From an uncultured Clostridia bacterium (GTDB lineage: Bacteria > Bacillota > Clostridia > Oscillospirales > Acutalibacteraceae), in contig CANRNI010000010.1 in the NCBI GenBank assembly GCA_947631945.1, positions 1 through 64,000 on the forward strand: a DNA stretch of 64,000 bases, written 5' to 3'. The notes beneath the pieces were generated by a model. It ran no database searches. It was not told the origin of the DNA and saw only the letters and a list, made by a program, of their open reading frames with translations. Shown here one piece after another: positions 41,782-50,818 of this stretch. Each line of letters begins with the position of its first letter. The first letter of the stretch is position 1. Position numbers and translations under genes: made by a program.

Positions 41782-42348
41782 ATGAAACATTGCGGAACTC
41801 AAAGATTGGAAACCGACAGATTGGTTTTAAGAAGATTTGTAGACGGCGACGCGGCGGCGATGTATAAAAATTGGGCGTCGGATAAGGAAGTTGCAAAATT
41901 TTTGATGTGGCAGCCTCATTCGAGCCAAGAGGTAAGCCAAAGCGTATTGGAGGATTGGCTGAATCGGTATTCCGACGACAGTTATTATAACTGGGCAATC
42001 GTGCCGAAGAAAAACGGCGACGAGCCGATTGGCAGTATTACCGTAGTAAATATGAATGAAAAAATCTCGATGGTACATATCGGCTATTGCATCGGGAAAA
42101 AATGGTGGCATAAGGGAATTACGTCAGAGGCTCTCAAAGCGGTTATGGATTATTTATTTGACGTTGCCGACGTAAACCGAATTGAATCGAGACACGATCC
42201 GAGAAATCCAAACTCGGGAAAAGTAATGCAAAAATGCGGAATGAAATACGAGGGGACTTTGCGCGCCGCCGATTGGAATAACATGGGAATCTGCGACGCA
42301 TGTTATTACGCGCTGTTAAAAGAAGAAAGAAGAAATAGCATTGTATAA
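41782..42348 (+). CDS. RimJ/RimL-type GNAT N-acetyltransferase
   Basis: GNAT protein of 188 residues of the RimJ/RimL group. LETDRLVLRRFVDGDAAAMYKNW opens the family, followed by the acetyl-CoA segment IGYCIGKKWWHKGITSEALKAV (about 95-116), VNRIESRHDPRNPNSGKVMQKCGM and a C-terminal YYALLKEE. It may acetylate the N-terminus of a ribosomal protein or a small amine. GGAGG precedes the ATG. The next gene overlaps by eight bases. R1 copy E ends about 50 bp upstream, limiting room for a native promoter. Confidence 0.87.
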   Translation: MKHCGTQRLETDRLVLRRFVDGDAAAMYKNWASDKEVAKFLMWQPHSSQEVSQSVLEDWLNRYSDDSYYNWAIVPKKNGDEPIGSITVVNMNEKISMVHIGYCIGKKWWHKGITSEALKAVMDYLFDVADVNRIESRHDPRNPNSGKVMQKCGMKYEGTLRAADWNNMGICDACYYALLKEERRNSIV

Positions 42349-43105
42349 ATTTTTTATATGTTTTTTAGCCGGAATCGGGGCGGGACTCGGCACGGGCTTT
42401 GCGGGAATGAGCGCGGCGGCCGTCATAAGTCCCATGCTTATCGCTTTTTTGGAAATGCCTGCATATGAAGCCGTCGGAATAGCTCTGGCGAGCGACGTTC
42501 TCGCAAGCGGTATCAGCGCGTACACATACGGCAAAAATAAAAATCTTGATATTAAAAACGGTATCGTTATGATGATAACCGTCTTGCTATTTACTTCGTT
42601 CGGCAGTTGGATAGCAAGCCTTGTACCAAATACTGCTATGGGCGGCTTTTCGGTCGTTATGACTTTTTTGCTCGGAATAAAATTTATCGTCCGTCCGATT
42701 ATGACCGAGCGCTCGGCGATGGAAGCCGTAAGCGCGAAAAAACGCCTTATACAGTCGATAGCAAGCGGCATGGTCGTAGGCTTTATATGCGGTTTTATAG
42801 GCGCGGGCGGCGGTATGATGATGCTCCTTATACTTACTACCGTTCTCGGGTATGAGCTAAAGACAGCCGTCGGTACAAGCGTGTTTATTATGGCGTTTAC
42901 CGCTCTTACGGGAGCCGTCAGCCATTTTGTTATAGGCGGTTTCCCCGACGTTTGGTGCCTTGTGTTCTGCGTAACGTCCACTCTGCTCTGGGCGAGGATA
43001 GCCGCGAAAATAGCGAACAGGGCGAAGCCTCTCACGCTCAACAGAGCCGTCGGCGTTGTGCTTGTTGTGCTGGGCGCGGCTATTATGATTGTAAATTATT
43101 TATGA
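42341..43105 (+). CDS. TSUP-family (TauE/SafE) membrane transporter
   Basis: Membrane protein of 254 residues with about eight helices, of the TSUP family of sulfite, sulfoacetate or small organosulfur anion exporters. Two related halves are visible: LAGIGAGLGTGFAGMSAAAVISPML near the start and MVVGFICGFIGAGGGMMMLLILTTVLGYELKTAVGTSVFIM in the second half (quoted only in part by family memory). The start is TTG at 42341, overlapping the GNAT gene, with a weak AAGAAG site, so translation is probably coupled. Substrate unknown. Confidence 0.82.
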   Translation: MYKFFICFLAGIGAGLGTGFAGMSAAAVISPMLIAFLEMPAYEAVGIALASDVLASGISAYTYGKNKNLDIKNGIVMMITVLLFTSFGSWIASLVPNTAMGGFSVVMTFLLGIKFIVRPIMTERSAMEAVSAKKRLIQSIASGMVVGFICGFIGAGGGMMMLLILTTVLGYELKTAVGTSVFIMAFTALTGAVSHFVIGGFPDVWCLVFCVTSTLLWARIAAKIANRAKPLTLNRAVGVVLVVLGAAIMIVNYL

Positions 43106-43154
43106 ACCGACAATATTGTCGGCTGAAGTATCACGAAATGAGGAGAAAAGCTTT

Positions 43155-43790
43155 ATGACCGAAAAAGAACGAATGAAAAAAGGTTTGATTTACGACCCCG
43201 CGGACGGTGAGATTTTGGCGGAGCAGAGCTTATGCCTTGAGCTTCTGTACGATTTTAATTCTACGCGTCCCTCGGAAACGGAAAAACGCGCCACGCTTCT
43301 TAAAAAGATGTTCGGAAAAATAGGCGAAGGCTGTTATATAGAGCCTCCGTTCCGCGCCAATTGGGCGGGTAAGAACGTTTTTATGGGAGATAAGGTTTAC
43401 GCGAATTTCAATCTTACGCTTGTTGACGACGGAAATATTTTTATAGGCGACAAGGTTATGTTCGGACCTAACGTAACCGTAGCGACGGCAAATCACCCGA
43501 TTCTTCCGAGCCTTAGGGAAAGGGCCTATCAATACAATAAGGACGTAAGAATAGGCGACAACGTGTGGATAGGCGCGGGAGCGGTTATCGTCCCGGGAGT
43601 TTCAATAGGCGATAACACGGTAATCGGCGCGGGAAGCGCGGTTACAAAGGATATTCCGGCAAACGTTGTCGCGGTCGGAAATCCATGCAGAGTTCTGCGT
43701 GAAATCAGCGACCGCGATAAGAAATATTTTTATAAAAATGAAAAAATAGACGATGAATTGAAAATAATTATGAATTTAGGGAAGCAATGA
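43155..43790 (+). CDS. Maltose/galactoside O-acetyltransferase-like (LbH family)
   Basis: Hexapeptide-repeat acetyltransferase of 211 residues, of the maltose/nodulation acetyltransferase group. N-terminal Mac domain (ERMKKGLIYDPADGEI), left-handed helix coils with NFNLTLVDDGNIFIGD, the catalytic-histidine segment TANHPILPSLRE, and IGDNVWIGAGAVIVPGVSIGDNTVIGAGSAV. It transfers acetyl from acetyl-CoA to a sugar, possibly as detoxification. The start at 43155 follows GAGGAG; an earlier in-frame start at 43116 would precede that site. Confidence 0.9.
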   Translation: MTEKERMKKGLIYDPADGEILAEQSLCLELLYDFNSTRPSETEKRATLLKKMFGKIGEGCYIEPPFRANWAGKNVFMGDKVYANFNLTLVDDGNIFIGDKVMFGPNVTVATANHPILPSLRERAYQYNKDVRIGDNVWIGAGAVIVPGVSIGDNTVIGAGSAVTKDIPANVVAVGNPCRVLREISDRDKKYFYKNEKIDDELKIIMNLGKQ

Positions 43791-43840
43791 TTAGAACGTG
43801 TAGATTGCGCCGCCGAATTTTTCGTCAGAAGAGCCAAAAG

Positions 43841-45208
43841 TTAGTTCTTTAAGCTTTGCATGGGGGCGGGGATTCTTCCGCCCCTGTTTATAAATTTTGC
43901 GGGTGATACGTTATTGACCGGCATTACCGGGCCGAAACCGAGAAGTCCTCCGAATTGCAGTTCCTCGCCGACGCTTTTTCCTATCGCCGGAATTAATCTT
44001 ACCGCGGTCGTTTTTGAATTGACCATGCCTATCGCGGCTTCGTCGGCGATTATCGCGGAAATCACGGCGGCGGTTGTATCGCCCGGAATCACTATCATAT
44101 CAAGCCCTACGGAGCAGACCGAGGTCATCGCTTCAAGCTTTTCGATATTCAGACAGCCGCATTTGGCCGCGTCTATCATGCCCGCGTCCTCCGAAACGGG
44201 AATAAACGCGCCCGAAAGCCCTCCGACGTGTGACGACGCCATTACGCCGCCTTTCTTTACCGCGTCGTTGAGCATGGCGAGAGCGGCCGTAGTGCCGGGC
44301 GCTCCGCAGCGGTCAAGCCCTATCTCCTCAAGTATATGAGCGACCGAATCCCCTACGGCGGGAGTGGGAGCCAACGATATATCCACAATGCCGAACGGCA
44401 CGCCGAGCCTTTTTGATGCTTCCGAGCCTACAAGCTGTCCCATTCTTGTTATTTTAAAGGCTGTGCGCTTAATAAGGTCGGCAACTCCCGTAAGGTCGAG
44501 GTTCTTTGATTTCGCGAGCGCGGCTCTTACAACTCCCGGGCCCGATACGCCTACGTTTATAACGCAGTCGGGTTCGCCCGCGCCGTGGAACGCGCCTGCC
44601 ATAAACGGATTATCCTCGGGAGCGTTGCAGAATACCACAAGCTTCGCAGGGCCTATGCAGTTTCTGTCCTTTGTAAGCTCGGCTGATTTTAATATCGTTT
44701 CGCCCATAAGCTTTACGGCGTCCATATTTATGCCCGTTTTCGTGGAGCCTATATTTACGCTTGAACATACCCGTTCTGTGACGGAGAGCGCCTCCGGGAT
44801 AGCCCGTATCAATTCAGTATCTCCGTGGGCGAATCCCTTTTGAACAAGAGCGGAAAAACCGCCTATGAAATTAACTCCGCACGTTTTCGCCGCCTTTTCG
44901 AGCGTAAGGGCGATTTTTACCGCGTCCTTGTTATCGCAGGCGGCAAGTATCATCGCCGTCGGTGTTACCGAAATCCTTTTATTTATGATAGGTATGCCGA
45001 ATTCCTTTTCTATCTGTTCGCACGTTTTTACAAGGTCTTTGGCATACAGCGTTATTTTGTCGTAAATTTTACCGCAGACGGTGTTTATATCGCTGTGACA
45101 GCAATCAAGGAGCGAGATTCCCATAGTTACGGTTCTGATATCGAGATTCTCGTCCTGAATCATGGTTATGGTTTCAAGTATATCCTTTTCGTTAATCAAA
45201 ACGTTCAC
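43841..45208 (-). CDS. PFL-family protein, UPF0210
   Basis: Protein of 455 residues of the UPF0210 (DUF711) family. Family segments include [53 protein letters not shown], and [20 protein letters not shown]. It is related in fold to pyruvate formate-lyase-like proteins, but no reaction is established. The gene is immediately followed upstream on the same strand by an ACT-domain gene, a pairing conserved in many Firmicutes and archaea, which implies a shared, unknown, amino-acid-linked function. Confidence 0.9.
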   Translation of the reverse strand: MNVLINEKDILETITMIQDENLDIRTVTMGISLLDCCHSDINTVCGKIYDKITLYAKDLVKTCEQIEKEFGIPIINKRISVTPTAMILAACDNKDAVKIALTLEKAAKTCGVNFIGGFSALVQKGFAHGDTELIRAIPEALSVTERVCSSVNIGSTKTGINMDAVKLMGETILKSAELTKDRNCIGPAKLVVFCNAPEDNPFMAGAFHGAGEPDCVINVGVSGPGVVRAALAKSKNLDLTGVADLIKRTAFKITRMGQLVGSEASKRLGVPFGIVDISLAPTPAVGDSVAHILEEIGLDRCGAPGTTAALAMLNDAVKKGGVMASSHVGGLSGAFIPVSEDAGMIDAAKCGCLNIEKLEAMTSVCSVGLDMIVIPGDTTAAVISAIIADEAAIGMVNSKTTAVRLIPAIGKSVGEELQFGGLLGFGPVMPVNNVSPAKFINRGGRIPAPMQSLKN

Positions 45209-45218
45209 CTCATATCTT

Positions 45219-45488
45219 TCATATGGTATGCATTGCGTTGAATATCTCCTCGTGCATTGCCCTTATCGAAAGATTTTTTTCCTTGCCGAGTTCTGTCATT
45301 TCATCGACGAATTTTGAAAAATCGGCGTTTATTTTGGATATATCGGTCATCATTACCATAACGAACATATCCTGCAAAACGGACTGTGTTACGTCCGTTA
45401 CGTTGATATTATACTGTGCGCATTTCGCTGATACGGCGGCGAGTATGCCTACCGTGTCCCTGCCTATAACAGAAATTACAGCTCTCAT
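45219..45488 (-). CDS. ACT-domain protein, UPF0237
   Basis: Protein of 89 residues made of one ACT domain: [47 protein letters not shown] domains bind amino acids and regulate enzymes. It starts at 45488 after GGAGGTAC and ends 10 bases before the UPF0210 gene, so the two form an operon. Its role is probably to sense an amino acid for its partner; that is inference. Confidence 0.93.
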   Translation of the reverse strand: MRAVISVIGRDTVGILAAVSAKCAQYNINVTDVTQSVLQDMFVMVMMTDISKINADFSKFVDEMTELGKEKNLSIRAMHEEIFNAMHTI

Positions 45489-45592
45489 ATTTTTAGTACC
45501 TCCGATTTTATAATCGCTTCGCAAAGACAATATAACGTTTTTGCGCTAAGCGCGCGTGCGTTATTGCCCGCGTATGCGTAAATTTATATTAT

Positions 45593-46351
45593 TTATACGC
45601 CGATAAAAAGTATTGTCAGCGCGAGAAGAGTTTGTCCGGCAAAATAAGTCGCGACGTTGTAATTTTTCAGCTTATAGTTGTCTTTGTCGGGCTTATTGAA
45701 CATGAGCAGAGCAAGCGACGTGTCCGAAAGGAAAAACGATACGGCTCCCAACGTGAGCATGATACCCGCCGGCAGAGAATAAGGGTATCCTCCGCTTACG
45801 AAATCAAGAGAAAACGCCGCCGCCTTTACGACCATAGGGACAAGCACGAAGCCGTAAACGACAGAAGCAATCATTCCCGGATTTTTAAAGCTCATTTTTT
45901 TGCGCAGAATATAGTACAGCGCGGTCAAAACCATGATTACGGCGATTGCCGCGATTTCGGGAACCGTAATGAAACTTCTTTCGGGAAAATACTCGGCCGA
46001 CGCTTTATAATAAGCGCAGATATAGCATATATGCGCTGTTGTAAAGCTTATGAAGCCCATTATAAAATAAGCCATTCCCTTAATATGCAGGAACAAATCG
46101 CCTACCCATGAAAAAGCCAGCCCTATAAGCATAAAACGGGCGTAGCCGGATTGGTTATCCGTAAGCAGGAAAGCGAGAACGCCTACGGATAAAAACATTG
46201 TGGCTCCGAGCATCTTAAAAAATCTTGATTTTCTGCTTATTCCGGGGCGCTGAGCCACAGAAAAAATCGGAGCGGCAATACATTCCGTAATAATCGCGGC
46301 TGCAATTAAAGAGATAATCACAATCGACCTCGGAGATATACTCGGAGACAT
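45593..46351 (-). CDS. YhhN/TMEM86-family lysoplasmalogenase-like membrane protein, second copy
   Basis: Polytopic membrane protein of 252 residues with about eight helices, paralogous in layout to the protein at 5201-5908. Shared features are the LAFSWVGDLFLHIKG-type acidic segment after helix 3 (GLMGDIWLDLK in the other), a SLALL segment before the last helix, and YFAGQTLLALTILF at the end (YFAAQFLIAYSIMF in the other). Two copies suggest active remodelling of ether lipids, or divergence in function. No strong ribosome-binding site was found at 46351; ATG 46351 lies 43 bases after the cysS stop region. Confidence 0.72.
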   Translation of the reverse strand: MSPSISPRSIVIISLIAAAIITECIAAPIFSVAQRPGISRKSRFFKMLGATMFLSVGVLAFLLTDNQSGYARFMLIGLAFSWVGDLFLHIKGMAYFIMGFISFTTAHICYICAYYKASAEYFPERSFITVPEIAAIAVIMVLTALYYILRKKMSFKNPGMIASVVYGFVLVPMVVKAAAFSLDFVSGGYPYSLPAGIMLTLGAVSFFLSDTSLALLMFNKPDKDNYKLKNYNVATYFAGQTLLALTILFIGV

Positions 46352-46394
46352 ATAAAACAGCTCTTTTCCGTTCGCGTCAAATCTTACTTAAAAA

Positions 46395-47810
46395 CTATCT
46401 GTGCCACGTAACTCCGTTCGGAGTATCGACTACTGTTATTCCTCTCGCGTTCAGCTCGTCGCGGATTCTGTCCGCTTCGGCCCAGTTTTTGTCCTTTCTC
46501 GCCTGAGTCCTCTTTGCCACAAGGTCGTCTATCTCCTTGTCCTCGCCGCTTTCGGAGGGAGCGGATTTCTTTTCATTAAATTTTTTGGCTTCCGCTATAA
46601 GGTCGAGAGAAAGGACGCGGTCAAAATCGTTTATAAGATAAAGCTTTGTACTGTCGTTGGTGTCGGCCTTCAGAACGTCGTAAACGCAGGTAACTCCGAG
46701 CGACGTGTTGATATCGTTGCCGAGCGCGTCGATAAACCGTTTCCTGTATTTTTCAACTGTATCATTGTCTATATCGCCGTCGTTTTCATCAAGAGACGCG
46801 ATTCTCGATATAAGCTTCGCAAATACGGCGGTGGCGTTGTCAAGCGCTTCAAATGAGAACTCCTGCGCCTTGCGGTAATGCGACTGTAAGCAGAAAAGAC
46901 GGTACGCGAGAGGGTCGTAGCCCTTTTCCTCAAGCAACGAAACTGTAAGAAATTCGCCCTTTGACTTGCTCATTTTACCGTTATTCGTGTTTAAATGAAG
47001 AACGTGGAACCAGAATTTGCACCACGGATGACCGAGATACGCTTCGCTCTGAGCTATTTCGTTTGTGTGGTGAGGAAACGCGTTGTCTATTCCTCCGCAA
47101 TGAATATCAAGATATTCGCCGTTGTGCTTTATGCTAATCGACGAACACTCTATATGCCAGCCGGGATAGCCCAATCCCCACGGACTTTCCCATTTAAGCT
47201 CCTGAGCCTCGAATTTTGATTTTGTAAACCAAAGTACGAAATCCGTTTTGTTTCTCTTGTTTTTATCCTCCGAAACGCTGTCGCGCACTCCAACAGCGAG
47301 GTCGTCGGCTTCAAAATTATTGAAAACATAGTAGTTATCGAGCTTCGACGTGTCAAAATAAACGTTCCCGCCGGCGATATAAGCGTAACCTTTATCGAGC
47401 AGAGCTTCTATTATTTTTATAAAATCGTTTACGCAGTTTGTCGCGGGCTCCACCACGTCGGGAGTTTTTATATTGAGCTTGGCGCAGTCGGAAAAAAACG
47501 CGTCTGTATAAAACTTCGCTATCTCCATAACTGTTTTATGCTCGCGCTTCGCTCCTTTCAGCATTTTATCCTCGCCCGTATCGGCATCGCTCGAGAGATG
47601 TCCCACGTCCGTTATATTCATAACTCTGTTTACGTCGTATCCTATATAGCGGAGATATTTTTCAAGCACGTCCTCCATTATATAAGTCCTGAGATTTCCT
47701 ATATGAGCAAAGTGATAAACGGTCGGACCGCAGGTATACATATTTACCTTGCCGTCGGTATGGGTCGTAAATTCTTCTTTTTTTCTTGTGGCGGAATTAT
47801 ACAGTAACAT
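46395..47810 (-). CDS. cysS: Cysteinyl-tRNA synthetase
   Basis: Class I synthetase of 471 residues charging tRNA-Cys. HIGN at 36-39 and KMSKS in NGKMSKSKGEF at about residue 270. The active-site zinc ligand C27 lies in MYTCGPT, with others in WHIECSS and FPHHTNEIAQSEA. C-terminal DALR domain and the final anticodon-contact region (RDELNARGITVVDTPNGVTW) are complete. It is downstream of cysE with 14 bases between them, linking cysteine supply and use. Confidence 0.96.
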   Translation of the reverse strand: MLLYNSATRKKEEFTTHTDGKVNMYTCGPTVYHFAHIGNLRTYIMEDVLEKYLRYIGYDVNRVMNITDVGHLSSDADTGEDKMLKGAKREHKTVMEIAKFYTDAFFSDCAKLNIKTPDVVEPATNCVNDFIKIIEALLDKGYAYIAGGNVYFDTSKLDNYYVFNNFEADDLAVGVRDSVSEDKNKRNKTDFVLWFTKSKFEAQELKWESPWGLGYPGWHIECSSISIKHNGEYLDIHCGGIDNAFPHHTNEIAQSEAYLGHPWCKFWFHVLHLNTNNGKMSKSKGEFLTVSLLEEKGYDPLAYRLFCLQSHYRKAQEFSFEALDNATAVFAKLISRIASLDENDGDIDNDTVEKYRKRFIDALGNDINTSLGVTCVYDVLKADTNDSTKLYLINDFDRVLSLDLIAEAKKFNEKKSAPSESGEDKEIDDLVAKRTQARKDKNWAEADRIRDELNARGITVVDTPNGVTWHR

Positions 47811-47824
47811 TTTTTGTTCTCCTT

Positions 47825-48448
47825 TTATTTGTTTATCGTGTCTGCGAGAGCCTTTATCATATTTTCAAGTCTTTCGATTTCCTGCGCGACGGGGTCGGGA
47901 ATATGTATCTGGTCGAGCGAATCGACCCTTACGCCGTCAAGCTTTACAACTCTTGCGGGTGTTCCCACGGCTGTGGAATTCGGCGGGATATCATGAAGAA
48001 CCACAGAGCCGGCCGCGATTTTTGCGTTGTCCCCTATTTTAACGGGGCCGAGAACCTTCGCTCCCGCTCCTACCATAACGCCGTTTCCCACAGTCGGATG
48101 TCTTTTTCCGACGTCTTTTCCGGTTCCTCCGAGAGTTACGCCCTGATAAAGTGTAACGTCATCTCCGATTTCCGTAGTTTCGCCTATAACTACTCCCGTA
48201 CCGTGGTCTATAAAAAACCGTTTGCCGATAGTCGCTCCGGGATGAATTTCTATTCCTGTTTTTCTTACGGCTCTCTGGGATATCCATCGCGCCATAAAAT
48301 GTAAATTATGAAGGTGACACCAATGCGCTCTGCGGTACATTCTTACGGCACGCAGTCCGGGGTAAAGAAACAGAATTTCCGCTGCGGACGTAGCCGCAGG
48401 GTCCCGTTCTTTTACGCATTGTATATCTTCCCTTAGTTGTCTGAACAT
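47825..48448 (-). CDS. cysE: Serine O-acetyltransferase
   Basis: CysE of 207 residues, making O-acetylserine for cysteine synthesis. Hexapeptide-repeat domain with [32 protein letters not shown], the catalytic His in DHGTG, and [28 protein letters not shown] (segments quoted within family patterns). The start at 48448 (MFRQLREDI) has GAGG upstream and matches the family N-terminus; the open frame continues to 48607 but reads through the promoter region. A possible TATAAT lies near 48513 on the minus strand. No T-box or S-box was recognised in the leader. Confidence 0.93.
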   Translation of the reverse strand: MFRQLREDIQCVKERDPAATSAAEILFLYPGLRAVRMYRRAHWCHLHNLHFMARWISQRAVRKTGIEIHPGATIGKRFFIDHGTGVVIGETTEIGDDVTLYQGVTLGGTGKDVGKRHPTVGNGVMVGAGAKVLGPVKIGDNAKIAAGSVVLHDIPPNSTAVGTPARVVKLDGVRVDSLDQIHIPDPVAQEIERLENMIKALADTINK

Positions 48449-48661
48449 AAATGCCTCGCGGCTCGGCAGAAAATGCCGCGCCGTTCTCCTTTCCTGAATC
48501 ACATTCAAAATCATTATACTATATACAAACGAAAAATGCACCACTATTTTTATACTTTTTAAAAAAAATTTACGCTTGTTACTATACTTATCGGGGCGAA
48601 CACGCATTAGATATAATAATCATATACATAATAAATTAATGAAATAAAATAAAAATATATA

Positions 48662-48690
48662 TTGCATTGACTTAAAAAATATGGTATTAT
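48662..48690 (+). promoter_or_regulatory. Possible mgsA promoter
   Basis: TTGCAT (48662-48667), 17 bp, TATTAT (48685-48690). Confidence 0.5.
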
Positions 48691-48729
48691 TACTTCGCAA
48701 TATGAAAAACGAAAGACGGTGTTATATAC

Positions 48730-49146
48730 ATGAATATAGCTTTGATCGCTCACGACTCAAAAAAGGAACTCCTGACGCAGTTCTGCATAGCGTACTGCGG
48801 CATACTGAGCCATCACAACATCTGCGCTACCGGCACTACCGGCAGACTTGTTGAAGATGCGACCGGGCTTAAAATATCAAGGTTTCTGAGCGGCTCTCAG
48901 GGCGGCGACCAGCAGATTGCTTCGCTTATTCAGTGCAATGAGATAGATTTGCTCCTGTTTTTCAGAGATCCGCTTAACCCGAAGCCGCATGAACCGAATG
49001 ATTATGATATTTTAAGGCTTTGCGACGTTCATAGTATCCCTGTAGCCACAAATATAGCGACCGCCGAATCGCTTATAATGGGACTTGAACGCGGCGACCT
49101 TGACTGGCGAAATATAGTAAATCCCAAATCCGGCAATAAACAATAA
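48730..49146 (+). CDS. mgsA: Methylglyoxal synthase
   Basis: MgsA of 138 residues, converting dihydroxyacetone phosphate to methylglyoxal and phosphate, a bypass when phosphorylated sugars build up. Family motifs: [13 protein letters not shown] at the start, [15 protein letters not shown], the catalytic Asp region [11 protein letters not shown] and [14 protein letters not shown]. The final VATNIATAE segment is also typical. It is transcribed alone, with a terminator at 49179. Confidence 0.95.
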   Translation: MNIALIAHDSKKELLTQFCIAYCGILSHHNICATGTTGRLVEDATGLKISRFLSGSQGGDQQIASLIQCNEIDLLLFFRDPLNPKPHEPNDYDILRLCDVHSIPVATNIATAESLIMGLERGDLDWRNIVNPKSGNKQ

Positions 49147-49178
49147 GCAAACTGCCCAAAGATTGTATGCGAAGGCGT

Positions 49179-49222
49179 AAGACGGTCTTTGCCAAAAGGC
49201 GGCGGTAAGTCGTCTTTATTTT
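49179..49222 (+). terminator. mgsA terminator
   Basis: Outer stem AAGACG (49179-49184) with CGTCTT (49211-49216), inner GCC AAAA GGC, followed by TTTATTTT. Confidence 0.6.
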
Positions 49223-49250
49223 GAAAAATCATGTAATCACAGAGAAAGGA

Positions 49251-49298
49251 GCGGTACACGGCGCGTATTCTCGGCGATTTGCGCGTTTTTTGTACCGC
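49251..49298 (+). promoter_or_regulatory. hisS leader stem-loop
   Basis: Perfect 8-bp arms GCGGTACA (49251-49258) and TGTACCGC (49291-49298) enclose an inner CGCG/CGCG pair followed by TTTTTT. The outer arm ends just before the AGGG ribosome-binding site of hisS. The inner hairpin with six Ts and the outer stem could be alternatives, as in attenuation. The T-box core sequence was not found. Confidence 0.45.
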
Positions 49299-49309
49299 AG
49301 GGTAAAAAT

Positions 49310-50644
49310 ATGGCGCTGCTTACAAAGGCTGTGCGCGGAACGAACGACGTTCTGCCCTTTACCGGTTACAAAACAAAATATATTGAGGATATGATGCTCT
49401 CAATAAGCGAATCTTTCGGCTTCAGCGAAATAAGAACCCCCGTTTTTGAGCATACGGAGCTTTTTGACCGTTCGGTGGGAGAGACGACCGACGTCGTTCA
49501 GAAAGAGATGTACACCTTTAACGATAAAGGCGGACGCAGCATAACGCTCAAACCGGAGGGAACGGCCGGCGTTGTAAGGGCGTTCCTTGAACACGGGCTT
49601 TTTAACGAGGCTATGCCGCAGAAATATGCATACGTGACCCCCTGCTTCCGCTACGAGAAGCCGCAGGCGGGCAGGCTCCGTGAGTTTCACCAGTTCGGAG
49701 TGGAGTGCTTCGGCGCGGATAACGCTTCGGCTGATGCTGAAATAATTTCGCTGGCTTATAGAATATTCGCTTTTTTTGAAGTTGAAGATTTACGCCTTGA
49801 AATCAACTCGATCGGATGTCCCGAGTGCAGAAAAAAATATCAGGACGCTCTTAAAGAATATTTTAAAGCTCACACGGGGGAGCTTTGCGAAACGTGTCTC
49901 GGCAGGCTTGAAAGAAATCCGATGAGAATACTCGATTGCAAAAGTCCCGTTTGCTCGTCTATAGCAAAGGAAGCGCCGAAAATCCTCGATTATATATGCG
50001 ACGATTGCAGAGCGCATTTTGAAAGCGTAAAAAAGTATCTTGATAAAATGGAAATAGAATATACCGTAAATCCGTCCGTTGTAAGAGGGCTTGATTATTA
50101 TACGAGAACGGTTTTCGAGTTTATATCCGATTCGATAGGAGCGCAGAGCGCCGTATGCGCAGGAGGCAGATACGACGGACTTGTAGAGGAGCTCGGAGGC
50201 CCGAGTACGCCCGCGTGCGGTTTCGCAATAGGGCTTGAAAGGTTTATGCTGCTGCTCGAGGCTCGGAATATTTCACTGCCCGAAAAGAATCCGGTCGATT
50301 TATATATAGCGTCAATGAATGAAGAAGCGAATCTTGTGGCTTCAAAGCTCGCTTTCGATTTGCGTGATGAGGGGGTCATCTGCTTATTTGATATATTCGG
50401 CCGTTCCCTTAAATCGCAGATGAAGTATGCCAATAAAATCGGAGCGACTTTCACAATGGTACTCGGCGAAGATGAAATAGCCAAGGGTAAGGTAAAGGTA
50501 AAATGTATGATGGACGGCTCCGAGGAGGAGCTTGAACTTGAATCCTTTACCGATAATTTTACGGATATGGAATTTAATAAGGCAATGGAAGGATTTAGCG
50601 ACGTTTTCGATTCGGATGACGCTTACGAAAATAATGAAGAATGA
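49310..50644 (+). CDS. hisS: Histidyl-tRNA synthetase
   Basis: Class II synthetase of 444 residues. It opens with LTKAVRGTNDVLP; motif 2 is in FRYEKPQAGRLREFHQFGVE, and the histidine-specific motifs are VVRGLDYYTRTVFEF and CAGGRYDGLVEELGGPSTPACGFAIGLER. The anticodon-binding domain occupies about the last 100 residues. An acidic C-terminal tail (SDDAYENNEE) extends slightly beyond the usual end. Followed by aspS, the usual clostridial partner, but separated by a heptamer array and a degenerate R1 copy. Confidence 0.96.
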   Translation: MALLTKAVRGTNDVLPFTGYKTKYIEDMMLSISESFGFSEIRTPVFEHTELFDRSVGETTDVVQKEMYTFNDKGGRSITLKPEGTAGVVRAFLEHGLFNEAMPQKYAYVTPCFRYEKPQAGRLREFHQFGVECFGADNASADAEIISLAYRIFAFFEVEDLRLEINSIGCPECRKKYQDALKEYFKAHTGELCETCLGRLERNPMRILDCKSPVCSSIAKEAPKILDYICDDCRAHFESVKKYLDKMEIEYTVNPSVVRGLDYYTRTVFEFISDSIGAQSAVCAGGRYDGLVEELGGPSTPACGFAIGLERFMLLLEARNISLPEKNPVDLYIASMNEEANLVASKLAFDLRDEGVICLFDIFGRSLKSQMKYANKIGATFTMVLGEDEIAKGKVKVKCMMDGSEEELELESFTDNFTDMEFNKAMEGFSDVFDSDDAYENNEE

Positions 50645-50647
50645 TTG

Positions 50648-50692
50648 ACAATGCACAATTGACAATTGACAATTGACAATTAATAATTGGCG
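50648..50692 (+). repeat. Heptamer tandem repeat ATTGACA
   Basis: Seven consecutive 7-bp units (ATTGACA, ATGCACA, three ATTGACA, ATTAATA, ATTGGCG) begin directly after the hisS stop. Confidence 0.7.
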
Positions 50693-50733
50693 GTATCTCG
50701 TTTTTGATAACGGCGGAAAAATAATTATTTTAA

Positions 50734-50797
50734 GGCAATACCGCTTGAATTTTGTTGTGCGTATGCGCGGCAAAAGCGTCGGCCGCAACTATTCGTT
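50734..50797 (+). repeat. Degenerate, internally deleted R1 copy
   Basis: GGCAATACCGC is followed by TTGAATTTTGTTGTGCGTATG and GCGCGGCAAAAGCG, a decayed joining of both arms without the core. TTAA occurs on both sides (50730-50733 and 50798-50801). It lies 20 bp before the aspS start. Confidence 0.55.
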
Positions 50798-50818
50798 TTA
50801 ATATCGGAGGCAGAAAAA

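Noticed and set aside
45245-45500. Plus-strand frame opposite the ACT-domain gene
   Set aside because: The minus-strand product is a clear ACT domain with a strong ribosome-binding site.
49147-49309. T-box riboswitch upstream of hisS
   Set aside because: The conserved AGGGTGGNACCGCG core and stem I features were not found; only a GTACCGC stem is present.
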